Origin: Cubamyces lactineus
Taxonomy: Eukaryota; Basidiomycota; Agaricomycetes; Polyporales; Polyporaceae
Reading direction: 5' to 3'
NCBI GenBank assembly: GCA_022376465.1
Contig: JACDTU010000011.1
Span: 434,001 to 498,000 of the forward strand
DNA: 64,000 bases
Position 1 is the stretch's first letter, and every line of letters starts with the position of its first letter. The notes beneath the pieces were generated by a model, which was given only the letters and a program-made list of their open reading frames with translations, searched no databases and had not been told where the DNA came from. A program made the position numbers and the translations under genes. Positions 38,904 to 51,790 of the stretch are shown here, in pieces.

Positions 38904-41900
38904 TTAGTGCAAGCTTTGCATTTGAACGAGCACGTCTTTGACCGTCGCAAGCGGCAACGCGATGCGCTCCGCCTCGATGTCGCCCTCCATCAGTTGCTCC
39001 GGGTGCGGATGTGACAAGAAGGTTTCCAAGAAGTCCCCATCCAAGAAGCCATACGCCGCTTCCGCATCGGTGTGCCCGCGGGGACTTGCCGGAGCCCTGC
39101 GTCTGGGGGAGATGCAGTAAGCGACGGTCAACATGGTGTCATCACTGCGAAAGAGAGAAATCAAGCGTACTTTGTGTGATTGACACCGCCAGGGCCGACT
39201 ATAGCCTTTGCCATGTTGTGCTGGAGAGCGGTCATCTGCAGTGCCGTAGCATCCTTGATCTCCAAGATCGCACCGATGCGCCCCGTGGACGTGAAGAACA
39301 CATGGCTGGCTTTGACCACCTGGTCGTCCGCAACGTCCGCGGATGACAGTGCGCCTACGAAGAGAAGTGGGACGCTTCAGCTAACGGCTGAGGCATAGGC
39401 AAAATATCAAACTAACCTCGGATGAGCTTGTTGACGACATCGCCAAGACGATATACGCCGTCCTTCTCAAGCGTCGTGCGTTGTGGGCCATTTTGCAACG
39501 AAAACGAGAACAGGTTGCAGTCAGTCTAGGATCAAGTGCTTAGTATACCTCGCAATGGAAATCTTCAGAGGATCCGTAGAACACTCACATTGGCACCAAT
39601 AACGCCGTTGCCGGTGCTCTCGATCGCGATGGGCCACAGCGGACCATAGTCTCGCGCGACAGTCTCAATTCTTGTCGCATCATCTACGACTCTCAGTGCA
39701 GACACGGAGCTGATCGCGTCGCCCACGAGCAGGTACTGTCCGTCCCAGACCAGATTCGTCACGAAGTAATTGTGGTTCCACTCCGCCGTCTTGTCGAGAG
39801 CTAGGGGCGAAGTCTCGCCGGGGCCGGTATCACGAATCTTGAAGAGTACAACCTATTGGAGTGATTCAATGTCATGTACGACGCGATGAGGGATTTGTAG
39901 ACGCACAGAAGAGTTGATTGCCGCTGCAATTACACCTCCTGAGACTTGAGCGAGCGCATACACGCAGCCCTGTGTGTCATGGGACGCCAAGACTGACAGC
40001 AACCGCGAACCATCGACGGACGTCAGCGAGAACAGGACCAGTCTTCCGCGCGAGGGCTCCCGCTCTTCAGGTCGGATAACCACAGTCCCCAGACAGAAGG
40101 CGGGACTTGAGCCGGATCCAGCACCGAGTAGAGCGAGCACCGACGAAGGCTCTTCGTCGGGTTTGCACTGGAAGTGATGCAGCTCTGTCGGAGGTCAATG
40201 CTGGATACTAGGCCTCACATGACTGTCTAAACATACGGGAGAAGCTATGAGCGTCGAGAAGCTTGAACGAGCCCGTAATGGCGTCATCTTCGCCAATTCG
40301 TCCTGGGACTGCGCGCGTGCACGCGACGCCGAACACCTGCTGCGTCGGATGGTATGCCATCTTCCGCGGGTTGTCCATATTGAGCGGGATCTGGTCACAT
40401 CTTCGGTCAGTGACAAGGGCGCTACATCTCAGCTGAGATATGTACCGTCCGAATTTGCATCTTGTCAACGCCACGAATGTTCCCAATGAGCAGTGCAGAC
40501 GACGTCGCGATGGCTAGGCAAGACGGGAACGCAGGCGTGTTGAGCGTAGCTGCCTTGACCATGTACTATACACCCAACGTCAATCGCTCTGCTCAACGCC
40601 TAAGATCGGCGTGAAGTAGACTTACCTTGACTCCGACGGGGGACGGTCGAACCCGCTGCCTGTCCCAGTACAGCACACTTGCACGAGCGGCGCTAGCCAG
40701 CACAACCGTCCTGTCATCGACGGAGCACACCGACAAGCTCGCCGGGGCGTTGCCGAGCGAGTTCACCTTCCTATCGTGAAGCTCCCCGTCTCGCAACGCA
40801 TATGTAACCACGCTACCGTCCGCCAGGCCCACAAGCAGATGAGGGCGGAAGTCGGGATCTTTAGGTCGCGTAGCAGTACCGAAATTGTGCAGAAGGATGG
40901 AACGCGGGAGCATGGGGAGGGTGACCTCACAAACGGTACTGAGGAACGACTCGGGCGAGTCAAGCGAGAGGATGGCGACCTTATTCGATCCCCAGAATGA
41001 GACGGCGATCGAAGTCGCGTAGTTCTTCTTCGGATCGAATGGCGCGCAAGAAATGGCGCAGATCTCGTCCATAAAGTCGCGGGATCTATCGAGGGATGTT
41101 AGTCATGAACTACACTCGAAGAGTGCCCCGCAAAAACGCACTTCACGACCTGCAGTGTATCGAGTGCACCGAGGTTAAGCAGAACCAAACGGCCGCCACT
41201 CAAGCCCACCGCAAACTGGCTAGGGCTCATCGCACCAGCGACAACGTCTTTCCCCGCGAAGTTGGGATCTGGCAATGTCTTGGGACACCATCCGCCACCG
41301 GCAACAGAGAATGTGCCCAGCGTCGGATCAAACTCGACCAGCTGCACGCCTTCCGGGGTGATCTGCACGACCAACGACGAGTCCAGATACGACGAGGTTG
41401 TACGCCCGCCGATCACCGAAAACTCCCTCCGAGGAATGTTGCCAAGTGCGTACGTAGGCACCCGCGTTACAAAGCCCGCAACAGATGGTTCGACGTGGGT
41501 GAGCGTGTCTTTCCCGGAGAACACAAGCAGCAACGTCTCTCGCAGAGTCGATACGACCAAATGGGTATGCACGCTGCCAATCCGCGTGAATCATTAATCC
41601 GTCTACAGGGGATGAATGCACTCACGGATCCTCGAAGCGTGGACGGATAGGCCAGATGTCAGTGATACCGGATAGGCCATCTAACCGAGCTTGCTCCTGG
41701 AAATCCGCCTCCGTGCGAATAACTCTTAATGAGCCTGTGTTTCGTGCACCAGAACAGGTGATGACCTGGGGCTGCTCGACGTGACGCGAAGTTCAGTATG
41801 GGGGTATACAACGTACGGCGATGTAGGAAGTCTCCTGACCTGACCACTACCGTCAACATCGGCGAGGATGGCCTCCATGATCGGCGCGATATTGTCATGG

Positions 41901-43510
41901 GCCTGCAAGACCTCAAGGAACGTGCCTTTGGTATTGACGATGCGGCCATCTCGCGCAGGTATGTCATCTGCATCATCTGCACGACCCTTGCCTTTTTCTG
42001 ACCCAGGTGCCAACGCAGACGCAGGAACGGTAGAAACGCCTTTCGGTATCGGCAGAGTTTCCCGACTCGCATTCGCAATCGGGGCTGGATGTATGCGCAG
42101 TAATTGCGAATCGCCGTAATGAGACCCAAGGTATAGCACTTGCGAAGAAAGGTAGGTGAGACACGTTGCAGGAGAAGTCTGTCGTATTGCTTCAGTCATG
42201 TAGTGAGAAATTAAGCGGAAACGCCGAATGCTCACTTCGCCGATAGGGATGAGTGTGAGTGCTACTCTGTCATCGTCGAACGCAAGCATAGCAAGGCGTC
42301 CATATGCGTCGCCTAGCAATACTCGACGACACTGAGCATCCACCGGACACCATCTGGGAAACATAAGCGCTTTGTTCGTCAAAATTGGTGAATGTACACC
42401 TACGCCGTTACCGCACTCCAGGGCCATTTGACAGTAGCGCGAGCCTTGATTTTCCGTGACTCGCGCTCCTTTTCCTTCTCTTTCGCCTTCGCGACCTCGG
42501 CTTGTACTCCGCTCGACAAGCGCTTGCTGAGCCGACGCTGCTTCTCCTTACGCGTTTCCTGCTGATCCTGCGTAGCGTGCTCATAGAACATAACCTTCCT
42601 TCCTCCGAGCACCAAAACCCCTCCGCGGTGCGCCGGGCCCATCTCGTCCTCGTCATCGTCAACAGACCCTGTGGAGTGGGGTGGAACGGCAACGAGTATA
42701 GGGGGAGGCTCGAGCGACGGAAATGTGCGCTCCGACAGTACCGTCGTGATTAGCAGATTAGAATGTGCGGCGGACAGTTCTAGGTCTTGTAGCAGAACAT
42801 CGCGGCATAGTAGTTGCATCTGGCGGCGATGGTTGAGGTGCAGGAGTGCAAGCGTGAACCGGTCCTCCTCTGCTGTGTACAGGAAGGTGAAAGCAAGCAG
42901 GCTGATCTCGGGTAGCCTGTATGCAAGATGTGATAAGATGAGATTCCTCGAGGCGTAGACATCCTCAGTGTACGCACGAGACATCGAATGCTTGACCCAA
43001 CTCGCCATCTTCGAGCCTGATGACTTTGAGCTTGCCTGCGTAGCAGCTCGCCACTGCGAGTTGTCCAGTGGGATCGACTTGGAAGTCGGTAACAAACTCG
43101 GCTTGGCGCGCCGCACGATCAGCTAACGAGTGCGAACCTCCAGACTGAAGAGCAGGACCGTCGCTTTCTGCACTATATGTCATGAGAACGATCTTTGCGT
43201 CTGGATGGTTTGTCATGACAAGTAAATTGGAATGGCTCCCGTCCTACATTCAATGGTGAGGTTTAAGAGAGCAATCCCTGAAGACATGGGCGCGAGAACG
43301 TACCTGGATGGGAATCGCGTGCATGCCCACAATCTGCCCCCACATATCCGTTGTACACTCATGCTTGAGCCCATCTGGTTGGAGTGAATACACCTCAAGC
43401 TTGTCCGTTTTAGCGACGACGAGGTGCTCCGCCGTTGGATCGGGCGTAAGCCGGCATTTCAGGGAATGTGTTACGGAGGACGAAGGATGGAATGTGCCGA
43501 CGATCCTCAT
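38904..43510 (-). CDS. DDB1: DDB1 homologue (damage-specific DNA-binding protein 1, Cul4 adaptor)
   Basis: A large gene with over ten exons for a three-propeller protein. The start MRIVGTFHPSSSVTHSLKCR and LTPDPTAEHLVVAKTDKLEV form the first MMS1/CPSF-type repeat. Downstream come PQVITCSGARNTGSLRVIRT, a strong DDB1 signature, VPTYALGNIPRREFSVIGG, and the CPSF_A domain with LPRSILLHNFGTATRP, VVTYALRDGELHDRK and the C-terminal helical segment GFLDGDFLETFLSHP. DDB1 links Cul4 to substrate receptors in DNA repair and chromatin control. A Lys/Glu/Arg-rich insert (about 42430-42560) sits in the first propeller and is not part of the canonical fold. The stop is at 38904-38906. Internal exon ends are approximate. 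Confidence 0.9.
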
Positions 43511-43875
43511 CAGGGCTTCGACAACGCTGTTACGGCTGGCAAAGCGAGGATAACGACAGCAGCGCTAGAGCGGATGGTGAACAATGTGAGATCTCGACCA
43601 AGATGCGCAAGTTGGGCGTTGAGAGCGAGTAGTACTCGGTCGTGCTGCCGCTACTCGCCGACCGGAGGTGAGAAGCTGGGCTTACAGAGCTTCAGCCACC
43701 GCGGACGTCACCGCGCGGCCCCGGTCCGGGGTTCCCGGTATGTACCAAGCTCGAGAGGTTCAAATTGAAGGATAGCTCAGAACCTGGAATACGAAGGTAT
43801 GGATACAAGAGCAGGTATGTATACACATGAAGCAGGCAGGCGTATCGTACAGGGGTATCACCATATAACGAGAGT
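43511..43875. other. intergenic between DDB1 promoter and histone-fold gene 3' end
   Basis: The region contains the DDB1 upstream sequence. I see no gene. Confidence 0.45.
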
Positions 43876-44716
43876 TCAAGACGCTGGCGGCTCGGCGGGC
43901 ACCATCGACATCGTCCCGTCTTCGTTCATCACGAAATCCATGTCCGCTGGTTGCGAGTCGCCACCAAACTCCTCTGTCTCTTGAGTGTCAGCAGTTGTTT
44001 TCGACATGAATCGATCGAGGGTAGTTGTGCCATCCTTCTTCTCGCCTTGAGATTCGTTTGCGTTGCCCCTGGACTTGCCCGGCTTCCTCCTTTTATCTTC
44101 CTCGCCGTCTGCAGGTTTTGATCGACCGAGGTCGGCCCACGGGAAAAGTTCTGAAAGGTGGCATATAGGTTTGACTAGTTTGCACAGAGAGATGGTAGAC
44201 ATACCTTCGAGGAACGCAAACTCGTCCGCTCTCCTCACCGTAGCGACTACCCAGCGGAAGAAGCAATTCAGCCACTTCAAGCATGCCGTCCACTAGCACT
44301 GCAACACGCACCGATGTCTTTCGCCTGAACAGTCGTCCGCCTCTCCCTCTCCGCCAACTTCTGCGCAGCCTCCGCAAACCGTCCGATGAACTCCTCCGTC
44401 GCGCGTGATATCAGGAACGCCGCCTCGCGCTGGACCATGACCAGATCCTACTTGCTCGCGATCAGCTCTTCCACGTTCGATACACCAAGGCTGCAACGTT
44501 ACGTACCCTGTCTGCCTTCAGAATCTTCTGCACCCTCGAGTACGGCAAGACCGATTTGCCAGGCTCCCGTACAAGACCTTCAGATGCCTTCGCTTTCTTG
44601 GGCTTTGCTTCCGCCGCGACAGATGGTTCCGCGACCTGTGTTTCCTCCTGGGTTGCTTCAACGTCCATACTCTGCTGTATGGAGTCAGCTGGGAGGGGCG
44701 TAGTTTGTCGTGACAT
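43876..44716 (-). CDS. histone-fold protein of the Dpb3/CHRAC1 (POLE4-like) type
   Basis: After a Glu/Ala-rich leader (MSRQTTPLPADSIQQSMDVE), the histone fold reads KSVLPYSRVQKILKAD, then DLVMVQREAAFLISRATEEF and IGRFAEAAQKLAERERRTTV, then QAKDIVATVRRADEFAFLEG. The last piece needs the acceptor gggtag, which skips the first possible acceptor and restores the conserved VxxxDEFxFLE end. The C-terminal tail is acidic and charged (SKTTADTQETEEFGGDSQ). Proteins of this shape pair with a Dpb4-like partner in DNA polymerase epsilon or in ISW chromatin-remodelling complexes; sequence alone does not decide which. ATG 44714-44716 is the first methionine in frame. The neighbour DDB1 also acts on chromatin, though this may be chance. 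Confidence 0.82.
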
Positions 44717-45311
44717 TGAGATATCGGTGAGAGCAGTCGATTCCGGCTGGATTTCTGAGAGCAAACGCGCGCATCGCGGCTGCTTGACTTGTGTACGCGT
44801 TACAGTCGCGATCGGTCACAGACCACGTGCCATTATCATCATTACTGTCACGGTCAGTCACTCAAACAGTTTCTCTCACCGACCCGACCCAACTAATTTC
44901 CGTGTGGACGGTGTGGTTGTCCTCTAGGATTCCATCATTATTGAAGGGTCTCGATACATCGCACAGCCACATAATTACTGATGTACGGCGCGGCGCAGAA
45001 GTGTCCTCTGCCGATAGGCGTGAAGCGGGGAGAGAGAGAGGAGAACGAATCCAATCCAGACGTTGAGAGCGGTAGTACTTGACGAAGTGAGAGGGTAGTA
45101 GCGAGACAGACATGCGGACAAGAGTATGGGAGAAAACGATGGGACGAAAGACGGAGGGGGATGGTGAGATGGTGGTGTCATGGGTGGGGTGGGGTGGGGG
45201 GTAACATGTAACAGGGGAGGAGGGCTGTGGTGGAGAATGCAAGGCCGAGGTATATCTCGCCCTTCCAAACATGTGATGCGTAACGAGTCCGAGGGGTATC
45301 TTCATGGGAGT
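44717..45311. promoter_or_regulatory. promoter region of the histone-fold gene, with a G-quadruplex motif
   Basis: 595 bp between the histone-fold start and the antiporter stop. 45182-45201 reads gggtggggtggggtgggggg, four G-runs with single-T loops, a textbook G-quadruplex motif on the plus strand. Confidence 0.5.
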
Positions 45312-48300
45312 TTAGTGGAGCGTAAGGAAGGAGACCACCCCGCTGAAAGTCTGAGCGAGGCTTTGGAACATGCCCTCAATCTCGTCCTCGTCCGTCCGGT
45401 TCGGCGCGAAGTAGAAGCCAGAGACCAAGACGAGGTAGCTACAAGTTGAGGTAAGCGAATCTCCACAGGGCGGACGAGGGAGAGGGACTGACCTGAGAAC
45501 GAGGATACTGCCACGGTGGTAGTTACTCTTGGCCTCTATGTAGGTGTAAGTCATTAAGAAGACCGAGAGGATGATGGCCACAATGTCCCAACGAGGGAAG
45601 ATCAGCCTGTTATCACTGACGTTAGTATCATGTAATAGATTCGAGGGCTATATGCGTTGACATACGTGAAGGTCTCCGCAACGGAGCCCATCCGCTCTGG
45701 GGCATACCAAGCCGAGAACGCGACCATCGCCGGAATCTGCAACAAACAGACCTGGAGCGCATATGCCGAACCGATCTCCATACTATGGCCGCGTGTCAGA
45801 TCGACGCACTGTGAATCTAACCGCAGTGCATACCTGAGCGCAATGTTACCGTTCATAGCGAACGAAATGGCGTTCATGAATTCCGTGGTATTCGGAACGA
45901 GCGCGAAGAGAGTAACACCGAGGAACTTCTCGTCAATACCTGAGCCTTCTAGGACGACATCTACCACGTCGACGAGGACCTCTGCAGCGCCAGTCAATAC
46001 TCTATTCAGATCCTATAGGGCAAGTCGAATAGACGCACCTGCAATAATCGCATAAAGAGCCGTGCACCCCAACAACACGCTCGCGCTCGTCGTCCGGCTC
46101 CACGAAGGTGCATCATGCCCACCATGCCCACCGCCCGCATCCATCTCCGCAGCCGAGCGCACCCTCGCCGGAGACCGCGCCTGGTGCTGCTGGTGCCGCA
46201 GCGCGCTCACAGTCGCAACCGCGACCGCACGCGTAAAGTCGTCTGTGGACATGCTCCCGGGCAGCTGCAGCGGCTGAATGCCCGAGTCCTTGATCGCGTG
46301 GTCGACGGTCTCGAGGATGGGCGAGAAGCCCTGCGTGTTAACCACCGGGGGGTTCGCGTACGAGATGCGGCGCTGGAGCGGGGGCTGTGTGAGTGGGGTT
46401 GGCACGGAGGAATGCACATTCGTTTGCGTTGGGGTCACATCGGACGCGGGGGGCTCAACCACGCGAGGAACGGGAGTCTCGCTCCGCGAAGGGGCCGCGC
46501 TCTCCGTCTGGGTCGTGAGGTTGCTCGCCTTGCGGTGCAGGCTGCCCTTGCTGTGTCCGGGAAGAAGCCGGTGGTAGATCGACGTGCGGTTCTGTGAGCT
46601 AGGAGGCGCAGGCATCTCCATTGGGTGAAGCAGTTGCTGAGGGTTCTGCCAAATCTGGCTAGCATGGGTGCGAAGAGAGAACCACAGGCCTATGAGGTAC
46701 GACTGTGGATATGTTAGTGTGTGGTATGTACTACATGAGTGAGACGGCATACCAGCAACAAAATGACCGCGCAGAAGTACATCAGACTCTTCACGGTAGA
46801 CTGGTAGAACGGGTCGTCTACAGGATCAGGATGCTTGTAGTAGCAGTGTTGGCAAATCCAAGGCTTCGTAAGAGACGAGCCATCGTGAGAAGAGCATCCG
46901 TCACAGATGAGCTCAAACTGCAATGAATGGAATAAGTAACGTGGTTCGCGTAGATCAACACTTGGGGCAAGCTATCACTCACACTGCCGTATGTCTGATA
47001 GAACAGGGTTGGAGCGATGGTCCCAATGAACGCCATTATGAGCAGCATACTCGTGACGCCCGCGCTCTTCGCGTTGAACTTCATCTCCTTCCTCCGCACC
47101 GCGCCGCTGACCATACTCATGCCTGGCATCAACAACACACCCGCGAGCAAGCTGCCCACGATCGAACCCTCAACCAGGTGGCCCTTGCTCTGTGTGAGGG
47201 CAATGCCGTACAGCACGATCTCGATGATCGAACCGAACGTTGCGTTAATCACCGCGCCCATGCCGATCGAGGACTGTGCGGAGATGGAAGCGACGGCCAT
47301 GCCGATGAAGTACGAGAGCGGGATGACACTCGCGAGACTCATAATGAAAATGAGCGCGCGGGAGGTAATGAACGCGAGGACCGCGGGGATGTGTTTTCCG
47401 GCATGTTCGCGGCGCTCGACGAGAGGTAAGAGTACCAACCCGTCCAGGATAGCGAAAAACACGATCGGCATCAAGTTGACGAAAATGATGTTGACACCGC
47501 CCACAGTGTACTTGTAGTACTTCCAACCCCAGGCACGGTATGTGCACAGGAGGACTGTTGATGTGGGTGAACCAGAAGGCGCCGCCTGACCAGCAGAAAG
47601 CCTAGCATGCTTGAACGCAACGGGAGGCTCAGCATGTTCCTCACCCTCCTCGTCCTCGTTCTGTCCACGTTCATCAGGGACTGCTACAACAGGCGCTGCA
47701 CAGAAACGGATGGAAGTCGGGTGCTCGACAAGGTGCTTGATGAGAGCCCAGTTAAGACGCGCCATAGGGATGGTAAAGATGAGGAACCAGCAGATGAGCG
47801 AGACCAAGAGCATTAGGGGCGCGATTATGGAAATGAAAGTCAGCCAGAAGCAAGCCTTCCCTAGCCAATCTGCCGCCTTGTCTTCCTTGGTCATACCAAT
47901 AGAATAGAGCGTCGAGGAAGATGCTGTCGCACCGTACGACTTTGCAGGCGCGAGACGAGGCGGCCGCCCATTCGCGCCTCCAATGAGTGGCGTGGTCGCA
48001 CTGGCGTTTTGGACGGTCGACCATGACTCGGAGCTGGGCTCCTGCTGCATGACCGTCCGAGGCGTAATCGTGGAATGAGCCGATGGGGGGATCGGAACAG
48101 CAGATGAGCCTGCGCCATCCTCGTCAGTAACGTAGTCCCGGGTGTCCGGGTTCGGGGAAATAGCCTGCTCTTCGTCTTCTGGGAGCCCGCCGAGCTCGCC
48201 CTCGACGTATTTTCCAAACGGCCAGGCGATATACCACCCCAGACCGAACACGAGCGTCGAATACAACCGCCCGCCTTTAGGGATCACATACAGAACGGCG

Positions 48301-48980
48301 GAGACAACGAAACAAGTGACCGCGAGCCACCACCCGAACGCGACCAACCAGAAGATGTTGCCGGGCAGGAGATGGCGCTCGGCCTGCGCAGAGGGGACGG
48401 AATGCAGCGCCTGATCAGCGTACCGGGTCACCGACCGGGACTTCTTGTACAGAGCAGGTTTCCAGATGGGGAGACCGAACGGATGCTCGACGTTGATGAG
48501 CGATTGACGGTCCTTGAGCGTAATGGGGTCTTCTTCTCGGACCGAGCCCTCCTCATCATTGTCGCGCTCGCCGTCTCGCCCATCGCCACTGGGCTGAGGG
48601 GTGTCCCCGGAGGAGTCCTCATTGTCGTCGCCCTCCCCTGAGCTCTCTTCGTTTTCCTCCGCGTCCTCGTCGTTGTACCCCTTGGCGGTGGCATGCGACG
48701 TGACGCTCGTGCTCCGCGTTCCTCTTCTCCTCGTCGAACTGGTGATCGATACGTTCCTGCCCTGGGTGGCGGCGTGCACGCGCCGCGGGGTGGGCGACGC
48801 CGGGCGTTGGCTGAAGTACGACGTGCCCTGGTGGTGGTGCGCGGGGGTCTCAGGGATGGACCAATGCGAGCTATGGCTCAAACTACGATAGAGCGGACCG
48901 CGTCCGCCCGTGGGGGTCGTGCCCGGGGTGGAGGAGCCGGGGAGATCCTGGTCGGGGTCGTAGTGCGCCCCGCTGGCCAT
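45312..48980 (-). CDS. VNX1: Vnx1-like vacuolar cation/proton antiporter (CaCA family)
   Basis: A large polytopic transporter. The N-terminal 150 residues are Ser/Arg-rich and then acidic. Membrane region one includes [20 protein letters not shown]. The first alpha-repeat reads [20 protein letters not shown] followed by [21 protein letters not shown] Cys-rich loop [13 protein letters not shown]...[10 protein letters not shown] may bind metal. The long cytosolic loop is Ser/Pro-rich with [10 protein letters not shown]. The second alpha-repeat reads [18 protein letters not shown] followed by [15 protein letters not shown]. The C-terminus ends ESLAQTF-like ([17 protein letters not shown]). This order and the length of about 1,080 residues match yeast Vnx1, a Na+/K+/H+ (and possibly Ca2+) antiporter of the vacuole. 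The first exon is very long (48980 to about 46985); later exons are short. Confidence 0.88.
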
Positions 48981-49493
48981 GGTGGTCGGGGAAGGGGAGA
49001 CGGAAAAGAGGATCTGAGCCAGCAGACGAGGAGGAGTGGCAGAAGATGGCGGAAAAGCCTGGGCAAGTTGCTACGCTCCTGACCTGTCGCCGTCTGCGTC
49101 TGCCTCTCTTGGCTGGGTTCGTCGCGTCGCGCTTCTTCGCCTTCAGACGTCACTCGGCACGCGCTGCCGGCCTCTGGCGCCCACTGCCGCAGGCCACACG
49201 CGCAGTTCCTTTCGCAGCACCGTCCCAGAGGACGACAATTAGAGTATCTTCTCTAGCCTAGGTACATTACATCCCATTAGTCCATGGTATAGTGCGTAAG
49301 CCAGGCGGTATCGACGTGAATGAACTCGTAAAGGTAAACGACAGGACAGCAGCTCTCAATCGCGCCAGGTATGTGGGACGTATGTATAGTGCAACAACAG
49401 CATGCAGCGGCGACGGGGTGGACGCAACGATGATGACCAGGAACAGGAAATACTTAACCAAGACATGCCGGGCGGGAGCACCAAACGCCCCCC
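48981..49493. other. intergenic upstream of VNX1
   Basis: No gene is seen; this should hold the VNX1 promoter and the 3' UTR of the next minus-strand gene. Confidence 0.45.
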
Positions 49494-51554
49494 TCATTTC
49501 CGCAGGATCTTCTCTCGCAGCTCCGCCCCCTTCAGGCGCGCGCGAAGGTACTCCAGGCGGCTTTCGTACCGCGCAGTGACCTCTGCACGCCGTCTGCGTA
49601 TGTCCGCCAATTCAGCCTCCATGCTCTGGAGCTCCTCGTCGTCCACCGAAGCTCCGGCGGCTCGCCGACTGCCAGTGCCTGTCGATCCAGCGTCGGAGCG
49701 CGATGTCGGAGATACGGGGTTACTACTGCCCATACTAGCTGTCTCCGTCCAGCGCGATTCCCGCTTCGAACCCGCACTTCTGATCGCGCTTGGTCGTGGC
49801 GGGTGTCCCTCTGTTTCTTCGACGGTTTCTAGAGGTAGATGACCCGTACTTCGTGCGAGGTTGACGCTGGAGCTGCTGCCGAGTCCGAGGTGGGTCGCGA
49901 GGTTCGGGAGCGACGGCGGGGCAGTCCTCCCCCGAGATGAGACGGACGAGAACGAGCCCTTGCGCATGACCGCGTGCTGAGAGACAAGAGTGCCGACGGA
50001 GTTGACGGTCCGCATCTTGCCCCCGATCGACGGAGAACGCTTCATCGACATCGTCGTCCTGCCCGATCCATTTGATTTGAACGAGAGCGCGTCCGAGTCT
50101 TTCCCACCACGGATAGAACGTTTGTCGCCACCAAGCCAGTTCGCGTCGGTAAGGGACCCATGCGAAGGGAGCGGTGGTATTACAGGCGGCTTCCTCTGCC
50201 TTCGCGTGAGCGTCGATAGTTCCAGGCCGTTGAATGCATCAAGCAGCCGTCGGCCCTCGGCTTCCACAAGTTCTATTTGATGCCGAATGTCTTGTACAGA
50301 CTCGACCGTGTCGTCGTCGGGTATGTCGCTCATACTGATATGGGTATATGCCGGATCGGTCGCCTTGGATGCGCCCGGGAAGGCGGAGGGTGGTGGTGCC
50401 TTGCTGCCAGATCGCGTCCGCGTTCGTGGAAGTCCCGGGTCAGTCGCACTGAAGGTGTGGGCCCCGATGACCGTTCTCCGATTGTAGCTTTGGGAGAGGC
50501 GAGACGAAGATGACTCTCTCTGAAGCGAGATATCGCTTGTCTGCTTCGAGAGCCGCCGAGGGAGCGTGGTGCGTTCGGGGGGAGAAGAAGCCATCGAGTA
50601 CACGCTCATCGTGTCGCTCCCGAGGCTATCCGGGGGGTTGGACACGATGCGGCGACTTGTGGCACGCCGAAGGAGGCCAGTTACAGTAGAGGTGAATGAT
50701 TTCTTGGATTGGATGGAAGCGGCACGAAGGGAAGGTGTTTGAACGTGGAAGTTGGAAGAGGGGCGGCGCTGGTGGGACATGGAGTCTTGGCCCGGCGGAG
50801 ATGAACACCGAGATAATGAGGGGGACGGCGCGATCACTCACTTCGTGGCTCAGCAGTGCTCTGTGCTGGCTTAGACATGGGTACTAGAGGCGCCTCGGCG
50901 GGCATGGAGGATCCGCTAGCGAATCGTTCAAAAAGATTTTGACGGAGAAGACGGTATTCATCGTCGCTGCGGTGACGAGGAGATGACGATATGCCCTGGA
51001 TCGGATGGGGTGTTGGACCACACACCTGAGCAAACCCTCCGAGTTGGCCGTAGCAAGTTCGTTCAGTCGTTGAGCGAGCGTTACCCTGCGCGGCGTCTGT
51101 TCAGCGGGGAGGGAGCTCATGAGGTAAAGAGGGTACGGACGTGATGAGATCTGTGGACGAGCGAGAGCCCGACATGTCGCTGACATTCCCGGGACGGCGT
51201 GGGGAGGCGGTGGATGAGCCTGTCCAATTCCTCGATGTGGAGGTGGATGTGCGAGGGCCGCGGATGGAGCCAGCGACGGAGCGTTTGTCTGCAGCCTTAT
51301 TGGTGGCGAAGGAGGCAGTGGAGGCGGCGTTGGCGGAGGCAGTATAAAACGAGGGCTCTACCTCGCGCTCTTTGCCCTTGGGCTTGCCATACTGGACGAG
51401 AGGGTCGCGTGTGAGAGATGCTGTCTGCCTGCCTGCATGGAATGAATGATTCATGTTGACGTACGAATCTGGAGCGGATAACGCGGACGACGGAGGGATC
51501 ATTGTCGAGGGTGGTTTCGTTTTCTTCTGACCGCCTGGCAGAGAAAAACCCCAT
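49494..51554 (-). CDS. Ser-rich, coiled-coil protein of unknown function
   Basis: The start MGFFSARRSEENETTLDNDP is followed by several short exons (YVNMNHSFHAGRQTASLTRD, VTLAQRLNELATANSEGLLS, DDEYRLLRQNLFERFA) and a long last exon (50837-49494). Most of it is low-complexity Ser/Arg/Thr/Pro, as in many fungal scaffold or cortical proteins. Two helical parts stand out: VESVQDIRHQIELVEAEGRR in the middle and a C-terminal coiled coil (ELQSMEAELADIRRRRAEVT, continuing to LKGAELREKILRK). The stretch ANSEGLLS-DDEYRLLRQNLF recurs in basidiomycete proteins I remember but cannot name. ATG 51552-51554 starts a MGF leader with potential for N-myristoylation only by position (Gly2), which is weak. It is divergent from ERG24. 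Confidence 0.7.
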
Positions 51555-51790
51555 CACTTCATACTGTTGTTGCACGACCAGCTGAACCTCTCTGCTCGAT
51601 GCACGCTCGCCCCCGCTCATCGTGACACGCAGCCGTCACACCCATTCGCCTTTTTTGGGTGTTATCGGCCAGAAAATAAATCGCGAAACAGAAATCAGGC
51701 CACTTGACGCGCGCCTGGCGCGTCGCGAGTGCGACATGCATCCGCGCGACACACCCAACGCGCTCTCACGTCCCTTCCCTCCTCACCACC
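51555..51790. promoter_or_regulatory. divergent promoter region, coiled-coil gene and ERG24
   Basis: 236 bp between two divergent start codons; a pyrimidine-rich run just before the ERG24 ATG is typical for fungal genes. Confidence 0.5.

Noticed and set aside
48981..49493. A small membrane protein on the minus strand at 49267-49497
   Set aside because: The frame has one hydrophobic run but overlaps the end of a neighbouring gene and has no support beyond length.
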